53,797 nucleotides of DNA from UBA5336 sp964492485 (GCA_964492485.1 CAZBKM010000016.1:1-53797); one strand, 5' to 3'. Numbered from the stretch's first letter, positions 16,058 to 25,491 are shown. The notes: a model not told the origin generated them from the sequence alone. Numbers and translations are program-made.

Positions 16058-18562
16058 ATGGCCGACGGTGTCCCGCACCAAGAGGGTTTGCCCGATCGCT
16101 TCCGCGACTGGTTTGCGGGGCGCGGATGGCGCCCGCGCGCGCATCAGCTCGATCTGACAGCGCGGGGGCTGGCGGGGGAAAGCGCGCTGCTTGTCGCGCC
16201 CACCGGTGGAGGCAAGACCCTTGCGGGCTTTCTGGCAAGCCTTGTGGATCTGGCAGAGCGGCCACGTGGGCGCCCGTCTCTTCACACGCTCTACATATCG
16301 CCGCTCAAGGCACTCGCGGTCGATGTGGAACGCAATCTCACCCAGCCGGTGAGCGAGATGGGTCTCGACGTCCGGATCGAGAGCCGCACGGGCGATACGC
16401 CCGCCGCAAGGCGCCAGCGCCAGCGCCGGTCGCCGCCGGATATCCTGCTCACCACGCCGGAACAGGTCGCGCTGTTCCTCGCATCGGGTCATGCACGGGA
16501 TTTCTTCGCAGACCTGACCTGCGTGATCGTGGACGAGATCCATGCCGTCGCACCGGGCAAGCGCGGCGACCTCCTTTCCCTGTGCCTGGCGACACTCGCG
16601 ACCTGGGCGCCAGACTGCCGGTTCGTGGGCCTGTCGGCGACCGTGGATGACCCCAATCGGCTCGCCCGCTGGCTCGGCGTGCGCGACGGTGCGCCGGTCC
16701 CGGTCGTTCATGCGGCCGGCGGCATGCGCGCGGAGGTCGACATCCTGGTTTCGCGCGAGCGCATTCCCTGGTCTGGCCATTCGGGCCGCTTCGCCATCCC
16801 GGAGGTCTACGAGGCGATCCGGCAGGCCGCCACCGCGCTCGTTTTCGTCAACACCCGCAGCCAGGCCGAACTCCTGTTTCAGGAACTCTGGCGGGCGAAC
16901 GAGGATCATCTGGCGATCGCACTGCACCATGGCTCCCTCTCGCGCGAGCAGCGCCGCCGGGTCGAAGCGGCAATGGCCGCCGGGCAGCTCAAGGCAGTGG
17001 TGTGTACCTCCACGCTCGATCTGGGGATCGACTGGGGCGGGGTGGATCTGGTGATCCAGATGGGCGCGCCGAAGGGCGCAGCCCGCCTGGTTCAGCGCAT
17101 CGGGCGGGCCAATCACCGCATGGACGAGGCCAGCCGTGCCATTCTGGTGCCGACAAACCGCTTCGAGGTCCTCGAATGCCGTGCGGCGGAAGCGGCGGTC
17201 GAGGCGGGCGAGCTGGACGGCGAACCGGCTCGAGAGGGGGCGCTGGACGCCCTGGCACAGCACGTCATGGGCCGCGCCTGCGGGGAGGGGTTCCACCTCG
17301 ACGCGCTCCATGAGGAGGTCCGTCGCGCCGCGCCCTATGCTGGCCTCGACTGGGAGACATTCGAACGCGTGGTGGATTTCGTTGCCACCGGGGGCTACGC
17401 GCTTCAGACCTACGACCGGTTCCGCCGGATCGTCCGGCGTCCGGATGGCCTCTGGGTCGCCCGGACACCCCGCGACGCGCAGCAGCACCGGATGAATGTG
17501 GGCGCCATCGTGGAGGCAAACACCCTGACCGTCCGCCGCGCGAGCCAGGTCGGCGGGCGCGCCCCCGGTACGCCGGCGACGCTGCGGCCAGGTCGCAGGC
17601 TTGGCGAGATCGAGGAGTACTTTCTGTCCACCCTAACCCCCGGGGACAGCTTTCTCTTCGCCGGCGAGGTGCTCCGCTTTCTGGGGATCCAGGACAATGA
17701 CGCCCTGGTGGTGCCGAGCAAGGACCAGGATCCGGCCATTCCCTACTATGCCGGCGGGAAGTTCCCGCTTTCCACCTTTCTCGCGTCACGTGTCAGAGGG
17801 ATGATCCACGATCCGGAGCAATGGCCGGCCCTGCCGCCTCCGGTGCAGGAATGGTTCAGCGTCCAGCGCGAGACATCCGCGATTCCTCCGCCCGACCATC
17901 TTCTGGTCGAGACCTTTCCACGCGGCGGGCGCCATTACCTGGTCTGTTACCCGTTCGAGGGGCGGCTGGCGCACCAGACGCTCGGCATGTTGCTGACGCG
18001 ACGCCTTGAACGCGCCGGGGTCAAGCCGCTGGGGTTCGTCGCCAGCGATTACGCCATGGCGGTCTGGTCGCTGGAGGATATGGGCAGCCTCGACATGGAT
18101 GGTCTGTTTCATCCCGACATGCTGGGCGACGATCTGGAAGCCTGGCTCGACGAGAGCGCGCTGATGAAGCGTACCTTCCGAAACTGCGCGCTGGTCGCCG
18201 GCCTGATCGCGCGCCGCCATCCGGGCGAGGAAAAGACCGGCCGTCAGGTCACGTTCTCGACCGATCTGATCTACAATGTCCTGCGCAGCCACGAGCCCGA
18301 CCACATCCTGTTGCAGGCCGCTCGCCAGGACGCCGCCACAGGACTGCTCGATATCCGGCGTCTCTCCGACATGTTGTCGCGGATCCGGAACCGGATCGAT
18401 CACCAGCGCCTGCCGCGGATCAGCCCGTTTGCGGTGCCGGTCATGCTGGAGGTGGGCAAGGAGCCGGTGCAGGGCGGCAGCGCCAGCGAGGCGCTGCTGT
18501 CGGAGGCGGAGGAGGATCTGGTCCGCGAGGCCATGGGGGCCTCCATGGAGGCCGGGGGCTGA
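16058..18562 (+). CDS. Lhr-Core type ligase-associated DEXH-box helicase
   Basis: 834 aa, the usual size of Lhr-Core. Superfamily 2 motifs: Walker A APTGGGKT at 47-54, the DEIH box at 159-162, GLSATVDD (motif III), and VQRIGRANHR (motif VI). A winged-helix and Lhr beta-barrel region follows (about 400-820, including the GDSFLFAGEVLRF segment). Lhr-Core is a 3'-5' single-strand-driven helicase and is the central member of the ligase-associated set. The gene follows the serine hydrolase by 82 nt and precedes PdeM by 64 nt on the same strand. Confidence 0.95.
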   Translation: MADGVPHQEGLPDRFRDWFAGRGWRPRAHQLDLTARGLAGESALLVAPTGGGKTLAGFLASLVDLAERPRGRPSLHTLYISPLKALAVDVERNLTQPVSEMGLDVRIESRTGDTPAARRQRQRRSPPDILLTTPEQVALFLASGHARDFFADLTCVIVDEIHAVAPGKRGDLLSLCLATLATWAPDCRFVGLSATVDDPNRLARWLGVRDGAPVPVVHAAGGMRAEVDILVSRERIPWSGHSGRFAIPEVYEAIRQAATALVFVNTRSQAELLFQELWRANEDHLAIALHHGSLSREQRRRVEAAMAAGQLKAVVCTSTLDLGIDWGGVDLVIQMGAPKGAARLVQRIGRANHRMDEASRAILVPTNRFEVLECRAAEAAVEAGELDGEPAREGALDALAQHVMGRACGEGFHLDALHEEVRRAAPYAGLDWETFERVVDFVATGGYALQTYDRFRRIVRRPDGLWVARTPRDAQQHRMNVGAIVEANTLTVRRASQVGGRAPGTPATLRPGRRLGEIEEYFLSTLTPGDSFLFAGEVLRFLGIQDNDALVVPSKDQDPAIPYYAGGKFPLSTFLASRVRGMIHDPEQWPALPPPVQEWFSVQRETSAIPPPDHLLVETFPRGGRHYLVCYPFEGRLAHQTLGMLLTRRLERAGVKPLGFVASDYAMAVWSLEDMGSLDMDGLFHPDMLGDDLEAWLDESALMKRTFRNCALVAGLIARRHPGEEKTGRQVTFSTDLIYNVLRSHEPDHILLQAARQDAATGLLDIRRLSDMLSRIRNRIDHQRLPRISPFAVPVMLEVGKEPVQGGSASEALLSEAEEDLVREAMGASMEAGG

Positions 18563-18626
18563 GCTGTCCACAGCCTGCGGCATCGGTGAAATTGACCGGG
18601 TCGGAGGCGCAGACCAAGCTTGCGCG

Positions 18627-19352
18627 ATGACGACACTTGATCACCCGCCGGCGGGAACGGTCCGTCTCTACATCTGCGGCGAACCTGTCGAGGTGCTGCC
18701 CGAGGGCGCGCTTTGGTGGGCGCCGGGCCGGGCGCTCATTGTCGCCGACCTGCATCTGGAAAAGGCGTCGTCCTACGCTCGCCGCGGGCAGATGCTCCCG
18801 CCCTATGACACGGCATTGACCCTGTCACGTCTGGAGGAGGTGTGCCGGCGACTGCGACCGGATCGCGTGGTTTCCCTGGGCGACAGCTTTCACGACCGAG
18901 GCGCTGAGGTGCGCCTCGCCGAGGCCGATGGACAGCGGATCCGGGCCCTGACATCGGCCTGCGACTGGGTATGGGTGGAGGGCAACCATGATCCGACGCC
19001 GCCGGCCTGGCTTGGCGGGCGCGGCGCCCACGCGTTCAAGCTGGGCGCGCTGGTTCTGCGACACGAACCGGAGGGGGAGCGCGGCGAGATCGCCGGTCAC
19101 CTTCACCCGGTGGTGCGGATCCGACGGCGGGGGCGCAGCGTCCGCCGGGCGTGCTTTGCCAGCGATGGCGAGCGCCTCGTCATGCCGGCATTCGGGGCGC
19201 TGACCGGGGGGCTTAACGTCTGCGATCCAGCGTTTGCCGCGATCTTCTCAGAGCCGCCCATGGCCTTCGCCCTGGGTCAGGGGCGGGTCTTTGCCATTGC
19301 ACCGAAGCATTTCGAACCGGACCAGCCGCGCACCGCCCAGTGGCGCCTGTGA
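18627..19352 (+). CDS. pdeM: Ligase-associated metallophosphoesterase PdeM
   Basis: 241 aa calcineurin-like phosphoesterase. Metal-binding motifs are DLHLEK at 41-46, GDSFHD at 85-90, GNHD at 119-122 and the C-terminal GHLHP. This arrangement and the partner genes identify the DNA repair-associated PdeM. The ATG at 18627 is chosen; a longer frame runs back into the helicase gene. It completes the four-gene repair set and ends 22 nt before repeat R4. Confidence 0.92.
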   Translation: MTTLDHPPAGTVRLYICGEPVEVLPEGALWWAPGRALIVADLHLEKASSYARRGQMLPPYDTALTLSRLEEVCRRLRPDRVVSLGDSFHDRGAEVRLAEADGQRIRALTSACDWVWVEGNHDPTPPAWLGGRGAHAFKLGALVLRHEPEGERGEIAGHLHPVVRIRRRGRSVRRACFASDGERLVMPAFGALTGGLNVCDPAFAAIFSEPPMAFALGQGRVFAIAPKHFEPDQPRTAQWRL

Positions 19353-19373
19353 GTCCTGCGCGCCTCCGGTTTC

Positions 19374-19478
19374 CAGCGCATCTTCAAGTCAATCGGAGTC
19401 AGTGAAGATGCGCTATGGTCTTGTTTTTGAGCATTTTCTTAACGCGAACCGGTGCCCACTTCGCTCGAAAATGCTCTA
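19374..19478. repeat. Mosaic palindromic repeat, subfamily A/B, inverted relative to R2 (copy R4)
   Basis: Module A arms are AGCGCATCTTCA at 19375-19386 and its complement at 19403-19414. The spacer ATGGTCTTGTTTTT precedes module B, with perfect 10-bp arms GAGCATTTTC at 19429-19438 and its complement at 19467-19476. Its outer CTA (19476-19478) is the complement of the TAG stop codon of the PodJ-like gene. Read in one frame, both R2 and R4 encode the same peptide (KMRYxLVFEHFLNANR), a by-product of the repeat. It lies between the convergent pdeM and podJ-like genes and could end transcription of both. Confidence 0.92.
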
Positions 19479-22400
19479 ATCGGGGCGGCGGGTCTCGAGC
19501 TGCGCATTGATGGACTGCACAAGATCCGCGTCGATGCCGCCGCCTTCTCCCAGCCCCGTCTTGCGGCGATAGGCTGCCACGGCGTCACGCGTCGCGTCAT
19601 CGAATGTCTGGTCCACTGGCCCCGGATCGTGGCCAAGCGCAGCGAGCGCCGCTTCCAGACGCGCCACATGCATGGGCGTCAATCCGGTCCACGCCGCACG
19701 GACCGGCAAGGTGTTGGCGGCGGGATCGGCCTTGCTGGCCGTCCAGGTCGAGAGCCGTTTCGCGATGTCCGCAAGGGCGACGGAGGACAGGTCGTCATCG
19801 AGGGCATCGGCCTTGGCCGGGGCGGCGGCATCGCCGAGCTGTTCGGCAAGGCGATACCAGAACACCGCTTCCATCCGGTTGGCTGACAGGCCCGCACCGT
19901 GCTCGTAGAGGGTCGCAAGATTGAACTGGCTGTCGACGACGCCGTGGTCGGCGGCCTTGCGGAACCATTCGGCGGCCTTGGCATAGCTGCGCGGACCGCC
20001 TTCGCCCTCGGCAAAGTATACGGCGAGGTCGTGCATCGCACGAATGTTGCCCCCTTCGGCCGCCCGTTCCGTCCAGGCGCGGGCCGCTTCCAGGTCGCGT
20101 GGCAGACCGAGGCCCTGCTCATACAGCTTCGCCAGCTCATAGGCGCCGGTCGCATGACCCGCCTCGGCGGCCTCGAGCATCAGCGTTGCGCCATCGGAGA
20201 AGCGCTCCGCGTTGAGCGCCTCGACCGCCAGGATGAGCTGCGCCTCCGCGACTCCGTCAGCGGCGGCGGCTTCCACGCTCAACAGGTCCGGGATGGGGGC
20301 GAGGTCGGCCGCGTTCTCCGAGGCGGGGGCGGCCGTGCCGCTGCGGCGCAAGTCCGTTGGCGCGCGATCCGGGCGTTCGGGCGCGCTTGCGTCGCCGCGC
20401 GGTCTCACCAGAGCGGCGAGTGTGGGCGCCGAGGGTGAAGCGGTCGCGTCCGCGGAGGCCGTTGGCGGCGTGGTCGTCTCGCGACGGACGATGTCTTCTC
20501 CGACCGGCTGCTTGCCGCGCAGATGCAGGTAACCGGCCGTGCCTGCGGCGACGACCACCACGGCGGACGCGGTTGCCAGCAGCGGCAGACGGGGCGGCCC
20601 CCGACGAGGCGGTCTGGGAATGCCCTCGGCCGTGCGGTTCGAACCAGCCTGGGCCGCGAGAGCCGCCTTGCGGGCGCGGTTGAGATAGGCGTTGGCTTCG
20701 GTGTGTTCGATCAGCGCCTCGCCCGCCGGGCTGCCATCACGCAGCGGCGGGCCGCTTTCCGGCTCGGCGCCAGGCGCTGATGAGGTGCCCTCGGCGGCGT
20801 CTGGCCCGTCCACCCCGTCGACGCCGGAGCCTGCGTCTTCCCCTCCGCCGGTCAAGGCCGCGGCGCGCTCGGCGGCATCCTCCGGATCGAAGATGTCGCT
20901 GTCGCGGACTTCGCTGCCGCCATCATCCATCGGGTCGTCTGCGAAGTCCGGATCGAACGGCGTGTCGAAGTGACCGGCCGATGACGCCGGCTCCGGATCT
21001 GTCTCGGCATAGGCGGCCAGAGGGTCGACCGCATCCGGGCCAGGCGGACCCGGCCTATCCGGCCAGCCCGGCAGACCAGGCTCGAACGTGTCGTCGGCGG
21101 GGGCTGCGACCTCGACGGCGGGGTCGCCGCCTGCTGCGTCAAGACCCGGGCCGTGCGCGCCGAAACGAGGCCCTTGACCGGACCCGGACGGTGTCGTGCT
21201 GCCATCCGGGTCCTGGCCCCCATCCTCGTCATCCCGATGCCTGAGCCCGGTCTGGAGCTCCAGCGTCTCCAGCCGCGCGGCCAGCGAGCTTATGGCCTTC
21301 TGCACCGGCGACAGCGTCTCGCCGGTCTGGCGGTGGATCGCGTCGAGACGCGTGGAGACATTCGACAGAGCGTCGGACAGGCGCGCCTCCTGTCGGGCCT
21401 GGGCCTCCGACAGGCGGGTGTTCATCTGCTCGATCGCCTCTTCCTGGCGTGCCTGCAGCCGCTGCGTTGCCGAGGCCACCTGCTCGCCGACCTCCTCAAT
21501 GGCCGAGGCGCTGCGTTCCTCGCTCTCATTGACCCTCTGGGTCAGCGTTTCAGCCAGATCTCCCAGGTCCCGACCCAGGCGCTCGACCGTGGACGCCTCG
21601 CGGGCTTCGACCTCGGCCAGCCGGCCTTCGACCGTATCCGACAGGCGCGCAATGTCCTGTTCCAGCGCCGCGATGTCCTGGCTGCCGGTCTTCGACTCGA
21701 TCGCATGCAAGGCGTCGCGCAGCGCTTCCAGCCGTTCGTCCTGACGGCGGTCACTGCGCTCCAGGCGGGCCTGGACGGCGCTCAGCGCCTGCTCGACATA
21801 ACGGGCGAGACCGGCGGGGGCGCCGCGGGCCGCGTCCTCGATCTCTCGGGCCATGTCGGCGCGGGCCTGGTCGACCTGTTGGCGAACCTCCTTGGCCAGT
21901 GCCGCAAACCGTGCGTCGAACGCGTCGCGCATACCGGCACTGTCGGGTGCGCCCCCGGCAAGCCCGTCTATCCGCGAGTCCAGATCACCGAGGCGCTGCT
22001 CCATGCGTTCCAGTGCGGCATTTGTCGTGGTTTCCGCACGTGAGAGCCTGTCCTGTACATGGCTGAGCGCGTCATCGATCATGTCAAGGCGCTCGCCCTG
22101 CTGGGCGCTCTCCGAGGCGGCGTGGCGGGCAGTCGTCTCCGTCCGGGTCAGGCGCGGGGCGATGTCTTCCTGCAGATTGGACAGCCGTTCGGCGGTCCGC
22201 TCCGCCGTGCGGTTGGCCTGGTCAGCGGCGCTGCGCAGCCCGTCGAGACGCGCATCGACGGCGCGGGTGAGCTGGCCCACGGCGGCTTCAAGCGCACGCA
22301 GCGAACTTGCCCGCACCGGCGCCGTGCCGGAAGCCGCCCCGGAGGTGGGGGTGCGCTCGAGCTCGGTTACCTTCTGCCGGAGTGCGTCATGAGCCTCGCG

Positions 22401-22787
22401 CAGTTCGCCGGCCATGCGGTTCATGTCGGACTGGAGACCGGACCGGGCGTGTTCGCCGCGGTCAAGCCGGTCGATCACCTGGGCAATGGCCTGTTCCAGG
22501 CCCGATATCGCAGCGGTCGACCGGGCCTCAGCCTCCTCCACGCGGCGGGCAAGCCGGCCAAGGGCGGTGTCTGCGCCATCGTCGCTGGCAGCGGCGGGCA
22601 GGTCAGACATGTCCGGGGTGGCCGCTGGGGCGGCACGGGTCTCACTCCGCGCGGCCTGGGCCTCTTCCAGAAGAAGACGGTTCAGATACTCGCCGAGCGT
22701 CAGGCCTTCGTTCTGTGCGGCCTGGCGGGCGGCGGCACGGGCGCGCTGGTCGATTCCTTTGACGCTCCACGGACCGCGTTCGCTCAT
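19476..22787 (-). CDS. PodJ-like polar localization/scaffold protein with Sel1 and peptidoglycan-binding domains
   Basis: 1103 aa. The N-terminus MSERGPWSVKGIDQRARAAA with LTLGEYLNRLL is the signature start of PodJ-type proteins. Long Ala/Glu/Arg coiled coils (about 60-560) and an acidic Pro/Gly/Asp linker (about 560-700) follow. One membrane helix (about 731-756) separates these from a periplasmic part with Sel1-like repeats (about 860-990) and a C-terminal peptidoglycan-binding domain (about 1035-1095). In Caulobacter, PodJ organises the flagellar/holdfast pole. The ATG at 22787 has GGAG 7 nt upstream; a GTG six codons earlier is an alternative. A CtrA-type box lies upstream. The TAG stop is contributed by repeat R4. 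Confidence 0.88.
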   Translation of the reverse strand: MSERGPWSVKGIDQRARAAARQAAQNEGLTLGEYLNRLLLEEAQAARSETRAAPAATPDMSDLPAAASDDGADTALGRLARRVEEAEARSTAAISGLEQAIAQVIDRLDRGEHARSGLQSDMNRMAGELREAHDALRQKVTELERTPTSGAASGTAPVRASSLRALEAAVGQLTRAVDARLDGLRSAADQANRTAERTAERLSNLQEDIAPRLTRTETTARHAASESAQQGERLDMIDDALSHVQDRLSRAETTTNAALERMEQRLGDLDSRIDGLAGGAPDSAGMRDAFDARFAALAKEVRQQVDQARADMAREIEDAARGAPAGLARYVEQALSAVQARLERSDRRQDERLEALRDALHAIESKTGSQDIAALEQDIARLSDTVEGRLAEVEAREASTVERLGRDLGDLAETLTQRVNESEERSASAIEEVGEQVASATQRLQARQEEAIEQMNTRLSEAQARQEARLSDALSNVSTRLDAIHRQTGETLSPVQKAISSLAARLETLELQTGLRHRDDEDGGQDPDGSTTPSGSGQGPRFGAHGPGLDAAGGDPAVEVAAPADDTFEPGLPGWPDRPGPPGPDAVDPLAAYAETDPEPASSAGHFDTPFDPDFADDPMDDGGSEVRDSDIFDPEDAAERAAALTGGGEDAGSGVDGVDGPDAAEGTSSAPGAEPESGPPLRDGSPAGEALIEHTEANAYLNRARKAALAAQAGSNRTAEGIPRPPRRGPPRLPLLATASAVVVVAAGTAGYLHLRGKQPVGEDIVRRETTTPPTASADATASPSAPTLAALVRPRGDASAPERPDRAPTDLRRSGTAAPASENAADLAPIPDLLSVEAAAADGVAEAQLILAVEALNAERFSDGATLMLEAAEAGHATGAYELAKLYEQGLGLPRDLEAARAWTERAAEGGNIRAMHDLAVYFAEGEGGPRSYAKAAEWFRKAADHGVVDSQFNLATLYEHGAGLSANRMEAVFWYRLAEQLGDAAAPAKADALDDDLSSVALADIAKRLSTWTASKADPAANTLPVRAAWTGLTPMHVARLEAALAALGHDPGPVDQTFDDATRDAVAAYRRKTGLGEGGGIDADLVQSINAQLETRRPD

Positions 22788-22874
22788 GCCATGGCTCCGT
22801 TTCACTTCGGCGCAAGGGCCCGCGATTCGCGTGGGCTCACAACTCTCAGTCTTTAACCGATTGCCTGCATCGGC

Positions 22875-22889
22875 TTAAGAGGCGGTTAA
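22875..22889 (-). promoter_or_regulatory. CtrA-type binding box upstream of the PodJ-like gene
   Basis: TTAA at 22875-22878 and TTAA at 22886-22889 are separated by exactly 7 nt, the consensus for the cell-cycle regulator CtrA (TTAA-N7-TTAA). Extra TTAA half-sites are at 22853-22856 and 22894-22897, and a GANTC (CcrM-type) site, GATTC, lies near 22824. The box lies 88 bp upstream of the PodJ-like start and also upstream of the divergent merR gene, so either promoter could be the target. Confidence 0.6.
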
Positions 22890-22932
22890 AAGGTTAAGAA
22901 ACCGCTCCGTCCCATGGCATTGCCTATTTACG

Positions 22933-22948
22933 TTGACGTGCGCGTAAG
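22933..22948 (+). promoter_or_regulatory. MerR-type operator over the merR promoter
   Basis: TTGACGTGCGCGTAAG is close to the 16-mer TTGACGTGAACGTAAA found upstream of the second acyl-CoA dehydrogenase gene (25492-25507). The left half TTGACG also reads as a -35 element, with TACTTT at 22957-22962 as -10 after 18 nt, and the merR ATG follows at 22968. A site within the long -35/-10 spacer is normal for MerR regulators and suggests autoregulation. Confidence 0.6.
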
Positions 22949-22967
22949 CCGTGGCATACTTTTCAGC

Positions 22968-23447
22968 ATGGCTGATACAGAAACAACCCTGACGGCAATG
23001 GACTCGCGGACCTACACGATCTCGGAACTGGCGAGGGAGTTCGGCGTCACGCCGCGCGCCCTGCGCTTCTACGAGGATAAGGACATGCTCCACCCCGCAC
23101 GGGATGGCATGACCCGTGTCTACAGCAACCGCGACCGGGCCCGGCTGAAGCTCATCCTCCAGGGAAAGCGCGTTGGCCTGCCCCTGGCGGACATTCGCGA
23201 GATCCTCGATCTCTACGGCATGGACGACAATCAGCGCGCCCAGATGCGCGAGGCGCTGAACAAGTTCAAGCTGCAGATCGACCGTCTTAAGCAACAGCGC
23301 GAGGACATCGACAATGCGATGGTGGCGCTGCAGGACGGGATCAACTGGCTGGAGGAGCAGTTGACGCGGATCGGCCCTGGAGCGCCGGAGGCCGCGCATG
23401 TGAAAGCCTATGACAAGATGGCGCGGTCGCGGCTCAACGGCGACTGA
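22968..23447 (+). CDS. MerR family regulator of the acyl-CoA degradation locus (LiuR-like)
   Basis: 159 aa. The MerR helix-turn-helix begins YTISELAREFGVTPRALRFYEDKDML (residues ~16-42) and continues with TRVYSNRDRARL and the wing. The C-terminal half is a coiled-coil dimerisation helix (about 90-130) and lacks the cysteines of metal sensors. It is the first gene of a group of beta-oxidation genes and has an operator-like palindrome at its own promoter that recurs at 25492. This arrangement fits LiuR-like regulators of branched-chain or fatty acyl-CoA breakdown. The ATG at 22968 is preferred to a frame extending back through the promoter. Confidence 0.85.
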   Translation: MADTETTLTAMDSRTYTISELAREFGVTPRALRFYEDKDMLHPARDGMTRVYSNRDRARLKLILQGKRVGLPLADIREILDLYGMDDNQRAQMREALNKFKLQIDRLKQQREDIDNAMVALQDGINWLEEQLTRIGPGAPEAAHVKAYDKMARSRLNGD

Positions 23448-23585
23448 GGCGGCGAGCGGTCCGATCCGCCCGCGGCACAAGGTCCGGTCCCTGTCAGGTC
23501 GTGCGCCGGCCCCCTTGGATCACGCGGCGCGGGCCCCATTTGGTGGAACGCGTCAAGTTCCAAAACCGATCAATAGGTCTTAGCG

Positions 23586-25370
23586 ATGCCCCGTTACACC
23601 GCGCCCGTTCGCGACATGCAGTTTCTCCTGCAGGATGTTCTGGCGATCCAGAACTACTCCAATCTCGATGGCTTCTCCGAAGCCTCTCCCGACCTTGTCG
23701 ATCAGCTCCTGGAAACCGGGGGCAAGTTTGCCAGCGAAGTGCTCTTCCCGCTGAATGCCGTGGGCGACCGTGAGGGCTGCACCCGCCATGACGACGGATC
23801 TGTGACCACGCCGACAGGCTTCAGGGAGGCTTACCGCCAGCTTGTCGAGGGTGGTTGGCCCCTCCTTGCCGCAGATCCCGCCATGGGCGGACAGGGGCTG
23901 CCGGAAGTGCTCAACCTCGCCTGGAACGAGATGGTGTCCTCGGCGAACATGGCGTTCGGCATGTATCCGGGCCTGACCCATGGTGCCTATGCCGCGCTGA
24001 TGGCGGGTGCGAGCGACGAGCAGAAGGCGCTCTACGGACCCAAGATGGCATCGGGTGAATGGGCCGGCACGATGAACCTGACCGAACCCCATTGCGGCAC
24101 GGATCTCGGTCTCCTCAAGACCAAGGCCGTAGCGCAGGAGGATGGCAGCTACCGGATCTCGGGGCAGAAGATCTGGATTTCGGGCGGCGAGCAGGATCTG
24201 ACCGAGAACATCATCCACCTCGTCCTGGCCCGGATTGAGGGCGCGCCCGAAGGCGTCAAGGGCATCTCCCTGTTCGTCGTGCCGAAATACATCGTCCACG
24301 CTGACGGCTCGCTTGGCGCGCGCAACGCGGTCTCGTGCGGCGGCCTCGAGGAAAAAATGGGGATACATGGCAACGCCACCTGCGTGATGAATTATGACGG
24401 TGCCCAGGGCTGGCTGGTCGGCGAGGCGAACAAGGGCCTCAAGACCATGTTCATCATGATGAACGAGGCGCGTCTGGGCGTTGGCCTCCAGGGACTCGCC
24501 CAGGCCGAGGTCGCCAACCAGAATGCAGGCGACTTCGCGCGTGACCGGCTGCAGGGACGGTCCCTGTCGGGCGTGCAGAACCCCGACGGACCTGCCGATC
24601 CGATCATCGTGCACCCCGACGTGCGCCGGATGCTGATGGACAATCGCGCCTTCATCGAGGGCGGGCGCGCCTTTGCCTACTGGACCGCGCTGTACGGGGA
24701 CCTTCTGCACAAGTCCCCGGACGAAAAGGTGCGGGAGAAGGCCGGCGATTACATGGCGCTCATGACGCCGGTGATCAAAGCGTTCCTGACAGACCGGGGA
24801 TTCAAGGCCTGCAACGATGCCTTGCAGGTACATGGCGGGTCCGGCTTCACACGGGAATGGGGCCTTGAGCAGTTTGTCCGGGATTGCCGGATCTCGCTCA
24901 TCTATGAGGGCACGAACGGTATCCAGGCGCTGGACCTGGTGGGGCGGAAGCTCGCCGCCGATGGCGGGCGCGGCATCTTTACCTTCTTCGCGGAGCTGGA
25001 CGACTACATTGCCGATCATGCCGGCGACGATGCGATGGCCCCCTTTGTCGAGGGGCTGCGGACGGCCAAGGACCAGCTCCAGGACGCCACCAACTGGCTG
25101 ATGCAGAACGGCATGACCAATTTCGACCATGCCGGCGCCGCCTCCAGCGACTATCTCCAGCTGTTCGGGCTGACGGCACTCGCTTACATGTGGGCGCGAA
25201 TGGCCGAAGTCTCTCTGGCCAAGCGCGGCAATGGCGATCCCTACTATGAGAACAAGCTGAAGACCGCCCGATACTATGTTGATCGGGTGTTGCCGGAGAC
25301 GGCAGCTTACCTGGCAAAGGTCAAGGCGGGCTCCGACAGCATGATGGCGCTCGACGCGGACGCCTTCTGA
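23586..25370 (+). CDS. Acyl-CoA dehydrogenase, long form with C-terminal extension (DmdC/AcdH-type)
   Basis: 594 aa FAD enzyme, about 200 residues longer than classical acyl-CoA dehydrogenases, as in the class that includes DmdC. FAD-contact motif MNLTEPHCGTDLG is at ~163-175 and KIWISGGEQD at ~195-204. The catalytic glutamate is E441 in YEGTNGIQALDL. The C-terminal ~120 residues form the extra domain. It catalyses alpha,beta-desaturation of an acyl-CoA and passes electrons to ETF. It begins 138 nt after merR; an inverted repeat (GGAAC-N7-GTTCC) lies about 30 nt upstream of its ATG. Acyl chain preference cannot be told. Confidence 0.93.
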   Translation: MPRYTAPVRDMQFLLQDVLAIQNYSNLDGFSEASPDLVDQLLETGGKFASEVLFPLNAVGDREGCTRHDDGSVTTPTGFREAYRQLVEGGWPLLAADPAMGGQGLPEVLNLAWNEMVSSANMAFGMYPGLTHGAYAALMAGASDEQKALYGPKMASGEWAGTMNLTEPHCGTDLGLLKTKAVAQEDGSYRISGQKIWISGGEQDLTENIIHLVLARIEGAPEGVKGISLFVVPKYIVHADGSLGARNAVSCGGLEEKMGIHGNATCVMNYDGAQGWLVGEANKGLKTMFIMMNEARLGVGLQGLAQAEVANQNAGDFARDRLQGRSLSGVQNPDGPADPIIVHPDVRRMLMDNRAFIEGGRAFAYWTALYGDLLHKSPDEKVREKAGDYMALMTPVIKAFLTDRGFKACNDALQVHGGSGFTREWGLEQFVRDCRISLIYEGTNGIQALDLVGRKLAADGGRGIFTFFAELDDYIADHAGDDAMAPFVEGLRTAKDQLQDATNWLMQNGMTNFDHAGAASSDYLQLFGLTALAYMWARMAEVSLAKRGNGDPYYENKLKTARYYVDRVLPETAAYLAKVKAGSDSMMALDADAF

Positions 25371-25491
25371 TCGGCCCGACCCCGGCGCCGCAACGGCTCC
25401 GGGGCCTTGCGGACAGGATCGTGAAAAGTCAGTTCCGTGCCCTCGGCTTCCCCTACGGCAAGACTAGCGGATACAGGCGCCGTGCCATACA

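Noticed and set aside
9699..19478. Classical composite transposon carrying the repair genes
   Set aside because: No transposase is present and the bounding repeats belong to a dispersed short family; only a bracketed arrangement is claimed.
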